NCBI GenBank assembly: GCA_002353285.1
Contig: DEJJ01000018.1
Coordinates: 3,532 to 58,377, forward strand
Length of the DNA: 54,846 nt
Direction: 5' to 3'
Source: Porphyromonadaceae bacterium UBA2751
GTDB lineage: Bacteria > Bacteroidota > Bacteroidia > Bacteroidales > Muribaculaceae
Both the position numbers and the translations under genes were made by a program. Below, in pieces: positions 7,682 through 16,732 of the stretch. Within the stretch, counting starts at the first letter, position 1, and each line of letters opens with the position of its first letter. Below the pieces are notes generated by a model that worked only from the letters and a program-made list of their open reading frames with translations, did no database searches and had not been told where the DNA came from.

Positions 7682-9100
7682 TTACTTGGGTTGGAAGTAA
7701 TAGAGGCCCAGAATGTCGTTGAAGAACACGCGGTAGCTGCCGGCTGCAACGGGGATGTTGGGACCGCCTTGAGTTCCGTAGCCCATTGGGAAGTCGGTAG
7801 CACCCCAGTTGATGTCCCAAGTGCCGTTGGCAAACTTGAGATTAGCATCTGTGCTGTACTCAGCATCGAGGAACCAGTCGTGGGTCTCGGTGTTGGCACG
7901 CTTACCCATTGCGGTCATTGGTGTGCCAGCGGCATCCCAGCCCTGGTAGTCGCCAGGCATGGTAATTGTCAAGAAGATGCTCACTGCGTCGGTGTACTTC
8001 TCGATGGTCACCTTCTTCTCGATGGTGTTCATTGTAATCTTGTAGTAACCAGCGGTGTTGATGCCAATGTTGTGGTTGTCGCCATCAAGGTCGCTAACGA
8101 TGGTCATGTCGGGATTCTCAATGTTGGTGAAGTTCATCTGCTCGCCCCAGTCGCCTGGAGTCTTGATGAACTTGAACTGGCCACCAGCGGGGAAGTAACC
8201 GGCATAGGCCAGAGTGGTTCCGCCATCGACGGTGAGGTCAGCGCCAGGAACTGGCAGCAGTGGGATAAGGCCAGTGCCTACCGACTGTGCTCCATTGTCC
8301 CAGTCGTTGCTACCGATGCAGTTACCCACCATGTACCACAGTGCTGGGTCGGCTTGAACAACGCCCTCAACCTCGTAGGTCATAGCAGTGGGGTTCATCT
8401 TGATAACGTACTCGGTGTACTCGTCGTCGCCCTCGAAGAAAATCTCGTGAGCCTCGGCACCCTTAGTTAGGCTGCCATTCATGAGCAGACCGAAGGTCTC
8501 CTCGGTGCTTCCCAGGCGCTCCTCGGCTGCATTGTTCTTCTTGTCGAAGGGCAGGAAGTAGAAGCGGATGTCCTGCGCGGGCACGGTGATAGTGAACACT
8601 CCGTCGTAGAGCGACATTGGCTTCAGGCCATCGGCAGTAGAGAGATACATGCCAGCTGCCATGTTGATGGCAGTAGACAGGTTAGGGTTGTCGTAGCTAA
8701 AGGTCTGGCCATTGTCGGTGAGCCTTGTAGTTACGCTGAAAGGCAGGTTAAATGCACCCTCGGTAACGCCATAGAGTTTCTCGATGGCGTCGCGCAGCTC
8801 ACTGGCTTTAACACGACCATATTCATCGGTGTTAAGACTAACGGCGTTGCTGACGTCCTCGCCATAGATTGCCAGCACATTGGTGGCGGTCACGCCGTCT
8901 TCCATAGTGTAGGTGGGCGTGAAGAGCTGGATGCTGTCGGTGTTGACAGCGGTGAGGTCGATAGCCTCGACAGCAACGACACTGGCTTTAGCGCTCTTGC
9001 CGTTCTCGCTGTTGCTCATGGGGTCGGCCCAGTCCTTAAAGTCCTCGGTACAGCTTGCCATTAGCAAACCAATACCTAAAATATAAAATAACTTTTTCAT
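7682..9100 (-). CDS. susF: SusF-like starch-binding outer-membrane lipoprotein
   Basis: A 472-residue lipoprotein (lipobox LMASC, Cys17) and the last gene of a susC-D-E-F type operon. The N-terminal half carries an Ig-like/SusE-F type domain. The C-terminal half holds two beta modules, one beginning LWYMVGNCIGSNDWDNG and one around PGDYQGWD ending GLYYF. These are very similar to the C-terminal modules of the neighbouring SusE-like protein. Homologues sit on the cell surface and hold starch or other alpha-glucans near SusC/D. Glycan specificity cannot be fixed from sequence alone. A 99-bp gap separates it from susE; a bidirectional terminator follows. Confidence 0.82.
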   Translation of the reverse strand: MKKLFYILGIGLLMASCTEDFKDWADPMSNSENGKSAKASVVAVEAIDLTAVNTDSIQLFTPTYTMEDGVTATNVLAIYGEDVSNAVSLNTDEYGRVKASELRDAIEKLYGVTEGAFNLPFSVTTRLTDNGQTFSYDNPNLSTAINMAAGMYLSTADGLKPMSLYDGVFTITVPAQDIRFYFLPFDKKNNAAEERLGSTEETFGLLMNGSLTKGAEAHEIFFEGDDEYTEYVIKMNPTAMTYEVEGVVQADPALWYMVGNCIGSNDWDNGAQSVGTGLIPLLPVPGADLTVDGGTTLAYAGYFPAGGQFKFIKTPGDWGEQMNFTNIENPDMTIVSDLDGDNHNIGINTAGYYKITMNTIEKKVTIEKYTDAVSIFLTITMPGDYQGWDAAGTPMTAMGKRANTETHDWFLDAEYSTDANLKFANGTWDINWGATDFPMGYGTQGGPNIPVAAGSYRVFFNDILGLYYFQPK

Positions 9101-9199
9101 GTTGTGTTTATTTCTTTTTTAGCTTGAGAGGAGAGTGGGGGAGCGGAGCAGTGCCGCTCCCACTATTAACCTCTCAATGTTATTGGTTACTAATCTTGA

Positions 9200-10402
9200 T
9201 TACTTCTCCATGAAGTAGTACAAGCCCAGGATATCGTTGAAGTAAACGGTGTAGTTGCCGGCCTTAGCAGGAATGTCAGGACCACCTTGAGTACCGTAGC
9301 CAATTGGGAAGTCGGTACCACCCCAGTTCACTGTCCAGCTACCGGTGCCGTCGTTGAACTTGAGCTTGGTGAGCTCGTTGAGCGACAGGTCGGTGTACCA
9401 GTCGTGAGCCTCGGTGTTGTCGCGCTTGCCCATAGCTGTCATTGGGTTGCCGTCGGCTGCCCAACCATTGTGCTCACCAGGAATGTAGATGCCTTCCATA
9501 ATCTTGACAGCATCGGTGTGCTTGCTGATGTTAACCTTGCTTGTTGCGGTGTTCATCTCGATGCGGTAGTAACCTGCCTCGGGGATACCAATGTTGTGGT
9601 TGTCACCGTCCTCGTCGGTAACACCGGCGTCGTTAGTGTCGATGTTAGTATAGTTCATCTGGTCATCCCAGCTGCCTGGAATCTTGACGAACTTGAACTG
9701 ACCGCCCTCAGGGAAGTAACCGGCATAAACCAGAGTGGTGTTGCCAGCAGCGTCAACGTCGGCGCCTGGCATAGGCAGCAATGGGATAAGGCCAGTACCC
9801 ACTGAGTTTTTACCGTTGTCCCAGTCGTTGCTACCGATGCAGTTGCCCACCATGTACCACAGTACAGGAGCAGCAGGCTTGAGCTCGATGTAGTAAGGTT
9901 TAACAAGGAATTTTACCACGTTAGAGACGATTTCGGGAGCACCGGCGGTGTTAGCCTTAACGCGGGCATAGATTTCCTGAGTTTCGGGAACCTCGCCCTC
10001 GACGTAGTTGCACATCACCACAATGGCCTTAGCCAGTGTGGCAGCGTCGATTTCGGCATTGCAAGTAGAGTAGATGCCATCAAGGATATAGTAGTTGCAC
10101 TGAGTCTCGCCAGTGTCGTCGGCAGTCTCTTGAAGGTTAGAAACTGTCCACTCGTTGGTGCCCGAAATCTCAATGTTATACTCGGTAGCCACAGGGAAGC
10201 CTCCGTAGTCGGGTTGCGACCAGGTGAGGTTCACCGTCTGAGAGTTCTGCAGATCGATTGGTTGCTCGGCATAGGCTGGAGTGTTCAGGACGAACGACTC
10301 AGGAATCTGCAGCGTTGGGTTAGAGTCGCGGTCATCGCTACATGAAGTGAACATGAGGGCTCCTGCCATGAGCAACAATGCTGACTTGAATATATTATTC
10401 AT
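9200..10402 (-). CDS. susE: SusE-like outer-membrane lipoprotein
   Basis: A 400-residue lipoprotein with lipobox FTSC (Cys21). The N-terminal region is the SusE domain (LQIPESFVLNTPAYAEQPIDL, then NLTWSQPDYG), a fibronectin-like fold. The C-terminal half has two carbohydrate-binding-type beta modules nearly duplicating those of the downstream SusF-like protein, including VGNCIGSNDWDNG and DFPIGYGTQGGPDIP. It is expected to bind glycan at the cell surface in complex with SusC/D. It lies 40 bp after susD in the same direction, so it is almost certainly cotranscribed. Confidence 0.85.
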   Translation of the reverse strand: MNNIFKSALLLMAGALMFTSCSDDRDSNPTLQIPESFVLNTPAYAEQPIDLQNSQTVNLTWSQPDYGGFPVATEYNIEISGTNEWTVSNLQETADDTGETQCNYYILDGIYSTCNAEIDAATLAKAIVVMCNYVEGEVPETQEIYARVKANTAGAPEIVSNVVKFLVKPYYIELKPAAPVLWYMVGNCIGSNDWDNGKNSVGTGLIPLLPMPGADVDAAGNTTLVYAGYFPEGGQFKFVKIPGSWDDQMNYTNIDTNDAGVTDEDGDNHNIGIPEAGYYRIEMNTATSKVNISKHTDAVKIMEGIYIPGEHNGWAADGNPMTAMGKRDNTEAHDWYTDLSLNELTKLKFNDGTGSWTVNWGGTDFPIGYGTQGGPDIPAKAGNYTVYFNDILGLYYFMEK

Positions 10403-10442
10403 AATAAGCTCTGTATTTTTTTAATAATGGTTAATTAATTCA

Positions 10443-12116
10443 TTATTTATAACCCTCGTTCTGAGTCAGGTTGGGGTTGGCGATAAGATCGTCGGTTGGA
10501 ATGGCGAACACGTTGCGATAAGCCTCGAAGTTGCGGCCTGCGTAGGCGCCACCCTTCCATTGCCAGCGGTAGGTGGCGTTAGGACCACCAAACTGACCAA
10601 AGCGAATCAGGTCGACACGGCGACGGCCCTCGAAGTAGAACTCGCGGCTCCACTCGTCAAGGATGTCGTTGAGTGAATAAGATGACTTGGTTGCGGCATG
10701 AGCACGCTCGCGAATCTTGTTGATGGCCTCAACAGCATCGGCAGGAGCTGCGCCACTGCCAGCCAGGCGAGTGACAGCCTCAGCATAGGTCAGGTAGGCC
10801 TCGGCGGCGCGCATGTACATCAGTTGTGAGTCGGCGAAGGTGTTGTCGCTACCCTTCGAGCCGTCGCACTTGAAGTTGTTGAACTTAGCTACAGCGTAAC
10901 CATACTTGAAATCGCTCTCGTTCTCTACATTGAGGTGACGTCCTTCGGTCTCAAAGAGAGCGCGGTCGTCCTGTGCGGCTTCGGCCACATCGTAGGCATG
11001 ACCTGAAGGAGCCTCAAAGTCGGTGAAGAACTTTTTGATGAGCTCAGGACGGCAGCGGTTACCGCCCCATGTGCTGTTGTTGTAAAGACCGTTAACCTCT
11101 TTGGGGTCGTAACGATAGGGGTGCACGTCGTCATCGACGGTTGAGCAAATCAGGAAGTTGGTGCCACCCCACGAAGTGGTGCGTGTACCCATTTGGATTA
11201 CTGGGAACACCGCCTCGACCATAGCGCCATTGGTGCCATTGTCGCCCATGAAGAGCATTTGGTAGGCAGTGAAGTGACGGGTTACGCCATCAATGCCAGT
11301 GCCATTATAGTCGTTGGTGAAAAGCTTGTAGTTCGAGTCCATCACCTTCTTGGCATAGTCGCGAGCCTCGGCCCAGCGAGCGGTGCCGGTATAGACCTCG
11401 CTGTTGAGGTAGAGGCGTGCCAGGAGCATCCAGGCAGCAGCCTTGTCAACGCGTCCGAAGCCTTGCTGGCCATAGTTCTTGGGCATTGGGTCGGCGAGCA
11501 CTTGGTTGCCGCTGCCCTCGCCAATGATGTCCTTGAGCTCGCTCTCAATGAACTCACACACCTGTGCACGAGTGTACTGCTCGGGGTTATCGCCCGAAAT
11601 CTTGGTGGTGAAAGGAATGTTGCCAAAGGCATCGGTGAGCAAGTAGAACTGGAAGGCGCGCAAGAAGCGAATCTCGGCAGTCATAGTGGCATCATAGTCG
11701 GCAAACTCTTCCAAATAATGGTTGCAGAAGGTGATGCCGATGCACAGACCATAGTAGTAACCACGCAGCATAGGATGACTTGCGTCGTAGCTGTTGTGGC
11801 AATAAGAAGCGATACCTTCGTCGCCCCATCCGCAGATGGCCTCGTCGGTAGTCAACTCGTTAGAGTTCCACATCTGGCGGAACTTGTGCTGGAAACCACC
11901 ATCAAGTCCGTCGACGTCGACATTGTCGTCGCCACCATTGTTACCCGAAGTGGCAAACACCGAATAGCACTTGTTGAACAGCTGCTCGGCAGTCACATCG
12001 TTTTGCAGAGATGGGTCGATAGGCTCCACGTCAAGATCCTTGATGCAAGAGTTCAGTCCCAAGCTCAGCACGATAGCGGCAGCTGCACATACTATATATT
12101 TAAAATACTTATTCAT
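10443..12116 (-). CDS. susD: SusD/RagB family glycan-binding lipoprotein
   Basis: A 557-residue SusD homologue with lipobox LNSC (Cys24), then CIKDLDVEPIDPSLQND as in typical starch-type SusD proteins. TPR-like helical segments follow, with AEIRFLRAFQFYLLTDAFGNIPF, a hallmark of the family. The C-terminal RagB region has LNDILDEWSREFYFEGRRRVDLIRFGQF. It forms the lid of the SusC transporter and binds oligosaccharide at the surface. It is 34 bp from susC, the standard arrangement. Confidence 0.95.
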   Translation of the reverse strand: MNKYFKYIVCAAAAIVLSLGLNSCIKDLDVEPIDPSLQNDVTAEQLFNKCYSVFATSGNNGGDDNVDVDGLDGGFQHKFRQMWNSNELTTDEAICGWGDEGIASYCHNSYDASHPMLRGYYYGLCIGITFCNHYLEEFADYDATMTAEIRFLRAFQFYLLTDAFGNIPFTTKISGDNPEQYTRAQVCEFIESELKDIIGEGSGNQVLADPMPKNYGQQGFGRVDKAAAWMLLARLYLNSEVYTGTARWAEARDYAKKVMDSNYKLFTNDYNGTGIDGVTRHFTAYQMLFMGDNGTNGAMVEAVFPVIQMGTRTTSWGGTNFLICSTVDDDVHPYRYDPKEVNGLYNNSTWGGNRCRPELIKKFFTDFEAPSGHAYDVAEAAQDDRALFETEGRHLNVENESDFKYGYAVAKFNNFKCDGSKGSDNTFADSQLMYMRAAEAYLTYAEAVTRLAGSGAAPADAVEAINKIRERAHAATKSSYSLNDILDEWSREFYFEGRRRVDLIRFGQFGGPNATYRWQWKGGAYAGRNFEAYRNVFAIPTDDLIANPNLTQNEGYK

Positions 12117-12150
12117 TTTATTCTATATATTAAAATGTGTGGTTGAAAAA

Positions 12151-15100
12151 TTAGAAGTTCAGAGTCAAACCAAGGATGAACGAAATGGGACGTGGGAAGA
12201 TGTCGCCACCGATACCGCCAAAGATCTCGGGATCGATGCCATCGTACTTGGTGATGCAGAATACGTTAGAAACAGTACCATAGATGCGGCCGCCAATGCC
12301 ATGGTAGCTACCCCTCTTGAAGAGCTCGTTGAAGCTGTAACCAAGTGTGATGTTGTCGCACTTGAGGAACGAAGCGTTCTGTACCCAGTAGTCGCTGAGC
12401 ACGGTCTCGTTGTCGTAGGTTTGCCAACCCATTTCAACAGCCGATATTGGACGATTGTTGAAGTAGGTGCCCGAAACATTCTCCATAATTGCGGCGTTGC
12501 TCACATTGTGATGACCTTGAGCCACGTTGTTGAACATGTAGTTGCCCAGGCTTGCACGCAGGCTGAAACCGAAGTCCCAGTTCTTCCACTCAAGTTTCGA
12601 AGCAAAGCCCATGGTAACTGGAGCCCAAGGACTCTTGTAGAGGTACTTGTCGGCCTCGCTGATCACGCCGTCGGCGTTGCGGTCAACAACCTGACCCTCG
12701 ATGGGCTTGCCGTTGGTGTCGTAAACCTGCTGGTAAACGAAGAACGAGTGAGAAGGATGACCCACTACGTGAGCTTGAGCAGGACCGTTGATGCCAATGC
12801 TACCGGTGGTAACAAAGTAGCTGGGGTCGGTGCTGATGAGCTCGGTAATCTTGTTGCTGTTGTAGGTCAAGTTATAGTCGAGTGTCCACAACAGGTCATT
12901 GGTCGAAATAGCCTTCCAGTTAATTGAGAGTTCAATACCGGTGTTGCGCAGCGAACCAATGTTCTTGTAGAATGCGTTGCGGAAGTTGGTCATTGCCGAG
13001 AAGGTTGCCCAGTTGAGCAGGTCGGTGGTCTTGCGGTAGTACCAGTCGATGCTACCAGTGAGGCGGTTATTCATGAAGCCCCAGTCAAGGCCGATGTTGG
13101 TGGTAGTAGTGGTCTCCCACTTAAGCTCGGGGTTGTAAACGTTAGGCTTAGCCTTTGAGCCGTCGCCCAGCAGGTCGTAGAACGAGCCCATGCTGCCGTT
13201 GCTCATCACGTAGTTAGCAAAGTAGTTGTAGTCGCCGATGCCTTCTTGCTGACCGGTCTTACCCCAACCCAGACGCAGCTTCAACGTGCTCACGGGGCTT
13301 TCCTTCAAGAAGTCTTCCTCAGCAATGTTCCATGCCAAGGCGGCCGATGGGAACAATGCCCAGTGGTCGCGGAAACGTGACGAACCGTCGTAACGCATGG
13401 TGAAGGTGAGGTAGTACTTGCTGTCGTAAATGTAGTTCATACGACCGAAGAACGACACCAGGAAGTTCTCGGTACGGTAGCCCAAGCCGTTGTTCTGGCG
13501 GTAAACGCCCTCGCCACGGATGGCGCCAGCCTTAGGATCGCCCACGTTGTAGCTCACGCCAGGAATCCACAAGCCAGGAGCTACAACAAAAGCTTTCTCG
13601 TTGTCCTGAGCAGTGAAGAAAAGTGCCGAGTTGGTGGGATAAGTGCCCCACGACTCGTTGAACTCCTTGCGCCAGTTGTGCTGCCACTCATAACCTGCCA
13701 TGATGTCGAAGTGATGCTTGTCGTTAAAGTCCTTGTAGTATTGAGCATAGGCACTCAACTGGAGGTTCTCCTTCGACTGAGTGTAGTAGCTGGTATTGCC
13801 CCAGTAGTTGCTGGTGTTGCTGATGTTTGTGCTGATGTTGTGGCCCTCGCCATGAGTGAAGTCGCCACCCAGGGTCAAGTGCAAGCGCAAGTCCTCAAAG
13901 CCGTGAATCTTATAGTCGATGTCGGCACTACCAATGAACGAGCGAGTCTTACCGCTGTTGTCATGGTTGTCGAGCATTGCCACGGGGTTGTAAGGAGCGT
14001 TGGTGTTCTTGGTGTAGGGCCAAGCTGGATCAGAGCTGTTAATTTGCATCCAGTCGAAGTAGCCACCCACGCCGGCGTACTTGGGATCGTCGCTGTAGAT
14101 GGGCTGAGTGGGATCCATGCGCACTGCATTGCCCACGGCGCCAGTGTCGGCAAAGCGGCTCTTGGTCCAAGCGAGCTTGCCGTTGAGGTTCATGGTCAAG
14201 TGATCGTTAAAGAGCGAAGGACTGAGGTTGACGGCTATGGTGTAACGCTTGTAGTCCGAAGTCTTGAGGATACCCTGCTGGTCGGTATAACCAAGCGAGA
14301 GACGATAGGGAAGAATGTGACCAACCGAGCCTGCCAATGTGATGTTGTGGTCATGGCTGAAAGCGGTGCGGTAAATCTCGTTCTGCCAGTCGGTGTTGGC
14401 AGAGCCAAGCAGCGACAGGGCAGTCTCCTTGCGAGTGTCATTCTCAAAGGCTTGTGCAATGAAGGCGCGATACTCATCGCCATTCATAACTTTGATGGTC
14501 TTTTTCTTCTTGCTCCATGTTACGCTACCATTGTAGCTCACTTGAGGAGTTGTTTGGCCGCGGCTACCCTTCTTGGTGGTGATGATGATAACACCGTTTG
14601 AACCACGGCTACCGTAGATAGCGGTGGCCGATGCGTCTTTCAGCACGTTGAAGCTCTCGATATCCTGTGGGTTAACGAGAGAGAGGGGGTTGCCCACACC
14701 GCTAATGCCATTGTTGTCCATGGCGATACCATCGATAACAATGAGGGGGTTGTTGCTGGCGTTCAGTGACGAACCACCACGAATGCGGATTGTGGCCGAG
14801 CCACCAGGAGCGCCGTCGCCACTGGTAACGCTCACACCGGCAACCTTACCGCTAAGCATGTCTTGTGCACTTACCACAACACCCTTGTTCTTGGCGTCGG
14901 GCTTGAGTGCTGTCACGCTACCGGTGAGGTCGTTCTTCTTAACTGTACCATAACCGATAACCACCACGTTCTCGAGCACTTGAGCGTCGTCGACGAGCTC
15001 AATCACGAGATTGGGAGCTGCGGTAACGGTTTTTGTTTGAAGACCGATCGAAGAAACTTGGAGCTGGGCTCCTGCAGGTGCTTGAATAGTGAAGTTACCG

Positions 15101-15285
15101 TCAAAGTCGGTAGCCACAGTGTTGGTGGTACCCACAACGGTAATCGTTGCACCAATAACAGGTTCGCCGGTAGCATCCTTGACATGTCCCTGCACAGTAA
15201 TCTGTGCGTAGGCTCCGATGGATAGGAAAAGTCCCATCATCAGGGCTAGAATCCTTTGGGGAATTCTAATGTTTACCTGCTTCAT
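12151..15285 (-). CDS. susC: SusC/RagA TonB-dependent transporter
   Basis: A 1044-residue TonB-dependent outer-membrane transporter. It has a signal peptide (ending GAYAQ near 28), a carboxypeptidase-D-like domain (VKDATGEPVIGATITVVGT), a plug domain and the SusC/RagA signature region with PLIVIDGIAMDNN and LKDASATAIYGSRGSNGVI. A long beta barrel follows, ending in an aromatic residue (LGLTLNF). Length is usual. It should import oligosaccharides with SusD, powered by TonB. It is the first gene of the minus-strand operon, divergent from the LacI-type regulator, and the shared gap contains a perfect LacI-type palindrome. Confidence 0.96.
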   Translation of the reverse strand: MKQVNIRIPQRILALMMGLFLSIGAYAQITVQGHVKDATGEPVIGATITVVGTTNTVATDFDGNFTIQAPAGAQLQVSSIGLQTKTVTAAPNLVIELVDDAQVLENVVVIGYGTVKKNDLTGSVTALKPDAKNKGVVVSAQDMLSGKVAGVSVTSGDGAPGGSATIRIRGGSSLNASNNPLIVIDGIAMDNNGISGVGNPLSLVNPQDIESFNVLKDASATAIYGSRGSNGVIIITTKKGSRGQTTPQVSYNGSVTWSKKKKTIKVMNGDEYRAFIAQAFENDTRKETALSLLGSANTDWQNEIYRTAFSHDHNITLAGSVGHILPYRLSLGYTDQQGILKTSDYKRYTIAVNLSPSLFNDHLTMNLNGKLAWTKSRFADTGAVGNAVRMDPTQPIYSDDPKYAGVGGYFDWMQINSSDPAWPYTKNTNAPYNPVAMLDNHDNSGKTRSFIGSADIDYKIHGFEDLRLHLTLGGDFTHGEGHNISTNISNTSNYWGNTSYYTQSKENLQLSAYAQYYKDFNDKHHFDIMAGYEWQHNWRKEFNESWGTYPTNSALFFTAQDNEKAFVVAPGLWIPGVSYNVGDPKAGAIRGEGVYRQNNGLGYRTENFLVSFFGRMNYIYDSKYYLTFTMRYDGSSRFRDHWALFPSAALAWNIAEEDFLKESPVSTLKLRLGWGKTGQQEGIGDYNYFANYVMSNGSMGSFYDLLGDGSKAKPNVYNPELKWETTTTTNIGLDWGFMNNRLTGSIDWYYRKTTDLLNWATFSAMTNFRNAFYKNIGSLRNTGIELSINWKAISTNDLLWTLDYNLTYNSNKITELISTDPSYFVTTGSIGINGPAQAHVVGHPSHSFFVYQQVYDTNGKPIEGQVVDRNADGVISEADKYLYKSPWAPVTMGFASKLEWKNWDFGFSLRASLGNYMFNNVAQGHHNVSNAAIMENVSGTYFNNRPISAVEMGWQTYDNETVLSDYWVQNASFLKCDNITLGYSFNELFKRGSYHGIGGRIYGTVSNVFCITKYDGIDPEIFGGIGGDIFPRPISFILGLTLNF

Positions 15286-15387
15286 CTTGTTTTTAGTTAA
15301 ATTGTTATTAAGTTAAAAAATTGAATTTATGATATTATTTAAGTAATTTTTTATGGTCATTTTTGTCAGGTGCAAAAATTGCAACTA

Positions 15388-15395
15388 CAAAAGTA
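15388..15395 (-). promoter_or_regulatory. Putative susC -7 element
   Basis: On the minus strand this reads TACTTTTG, matching TAnnTTTG. No good -33 TTTG is seen at the expected distance, which would suit a promoter that needs an activator. The palindrome centre is 62.5 bp upstream. Confidence 0.5.
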
Positions 15396-15451
15396 ATATT
15401 TTTAAATTGAAGCATGCCTTTTTTGTTATTTAATTATGTGAGAATTGAAGC

Positions 15452-15463
15452 GCAAACGTTTGC
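15452..15463. promoter_or_regulatory. LacI-family operator, perfect palindrome
   Basis: GCAAACGTTTGC is a perfect 12-bp palindrome with the central CG typical of LacI/PurR/CcpA-type operators. It lies in the divergent gap between susC and the LacI-family gene. Its centre is 62.5 bp from the putative susC -7 element and 55.5 bp from that of the regulator gene. Confidence 0.8.
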
Positions 15464-15512
15464 ATTAAGATATTTTAAGAAATAATATTTACAGCATTTT
15501 TAAGAAAAATTG

Positions 15513-15520
15513 TAATTTTG
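15513..15520 (+). promoter_or_regulatory. Putative promoter element of LacI-family gene
   Basis: TAATTTTG matches TAnnTTTG. A weak -33-like TTTA lies at 15488-15491 (21-bp spacer). The start codon would be about 100 nt downstream. Confidence 0.5.
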
Positions 15521-15627
15521 AAAACTCAAATGGCAAGAGCCATCGGTGTGTGGTGTGCTGCAACTTTTAGGCAATGTCAATTGAGTGAATACTAATGACT
15601 TATCCTTTAGCCATAATTAGTACCGAA

Positions 15628-16653
15628 ATGAATGAGAAACAACCATTAACAATGAAGGACATTGCCGCACAGCTTGGAGTTAGTGTGGCAACTGTGTCGC
15701 GAGCCCTAAAAAACAGTCCTAATATTAGCAAGAAGCGTCGTGAGATGATACAGCAATATGCCCGCGAGCACGACTATTACCCCAATGTGATAGCCGAGCA
15801 GCTTCGTCACAGCCGTCAGAAGCCGTCGCAAATCATAGGCGTGATATTGCCCGAGATAGTTCATTTCTACTTTGCCTCGATCCTGAGCGGCATTGAGGAG
15901 AAGGCCAAGGAGCGCGGCTATCGCATCATGGTGGCTCAGAGCCATGAGAGCTATGAGCGCGAGGTTGTGATATGCGAGTCGTTCAAGAAGAACAAGGTGT
16001 GTGGCATCATCGTGTCGCAGGCTAAGGATACCGAGCATTACGACCACTTTTTAAAACTGGTTAATGGTGGCATTCCCCTTGTGTTCTACGACCGCATTTG
16101 CCCGGCACTGAATGCTAATCGTGTGGTTGTTGATGACTATCAGGGAGCCTACAAGGCTGTGAGCTACATGCTTGAGACCGGTTGCAAGCGGGTTGCATTC
16201 TATGGGTCAAGCATGAACATGGAAATATCGAAGAACCGCTTCAACGGTTACAAGGACGCCTTGTATCATCACGGGCTTCAGCCCGAGGAAGAGCTTATCA
16301 AGCAATGCGACACGCGCGATGCTGCCGAGTCGCTCACTCCATCGATGCTTCGCATGGCGAACCGTCCCGATGGTTTCTTCGCCATCAATGATGAAACAGC
16401 TATTGGTATCCTCTACACGGCCAAGCGCATGGGCTTGCGTGTGCCTGATGATGTTGCGGTGTGTGGCTTTACCGATAGTGAGCGAGCTGTGTCGTGCGAC
16501 CCTATGCTCACGACCGTGAAGCAGGATGGCCATGAAGTGGGTGCTCAAGCTGCCGACGTGCTAATCGACCTGGTAGAAGGCAATCTCTCCATGGATCATG
16601 CCGAGAAGCGCATGGTGCGCACCAGTCTTGTCGTGCGGGGCACGACAAGGTGA
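15628..16653 (+). CDS. LacI-family transcriptional regulator
   Basis: About 341 residues. The N-terminal HTH (MKDIAAQLGVSVATVSRALKN) and hinge helix (PNVIAEQLRHS) are followed by a periplasmic-binding-protein-like effector domain (IIGVILPEIVHFYF, then PLVFYDRI, RVVVDDYQGAYKA and PDDVAVCGFTDS). ATG 15628 is chosen because HTH domains of this family begin within about ten residues; 15595 and 15652 are alternatives. It is divergent from susC with a perfect operator between them. It probably senses a sugar released from the glycan and controls the locus. Sites upstream of the amylase and of the gene at 48.4 kb suggest a wider regulon. Confidence 0.93.
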   Translation: MNEKQPLTMKDIAAQLGVSVATVSRALKNSPNISKKRREMIQQYAREHDYYPNVIAEQLRHSRQKPSQIIGVILPEIVHFYFASILSGIEEKAKERGYRIMVAQSHESYEREVVICESFKKNKVCGIIVSQAKDTEHYDHFLKLVNGGIPLVFYDRICPALNANRVVVDDYQGAYKAVSYMLETGCKRVAFYGSSMNMEISKNRFNGYKDALYHHGLQPEEELIKQCDTRDAAESLTPSMLRMANRPDGFFAINDETAIGILYTAKRMGLRVPDDVAVCGFTDSERAVSCDPMLTTVKQDGHEVGAQAADVLIDLVEGNLSMDHAEKRMVRTSLVVRGTTR

Positions 16654-16672
16654 ATTTGGTTGTTATTTTTTC

Positions 16673-16720
16673 AAAAAACTAGAAATTCTAGATTGTCTAT
16701 ACTGTCTAGAATTTCTAGTT
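16673..16720 (-). terminator. CTAG-repeat hairpin at convergent gene ends
   Basis: A perfect 16-bp inverted repeat (16677-16692 with 16705-16720) has a 12-nt loop. On the minus strand it runs into six Ts (complement of 16673-16678), so it suits termination of the minus-strand gene ending at 16733. The plus-strand side is only A+T-rich. Confidence 0.7.
16679..16718. repeat. CTAG 9-bp array, 5 units
   Basis: Cores start at 16679, 16688, 16697 (CTAT), 16706 and 16715, an exact 9-bp period. The stem and loop sizes equal those of the array at 6185. Confidence 0.9.
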
Positions 16721-16732
16721 ATATTATATTGT

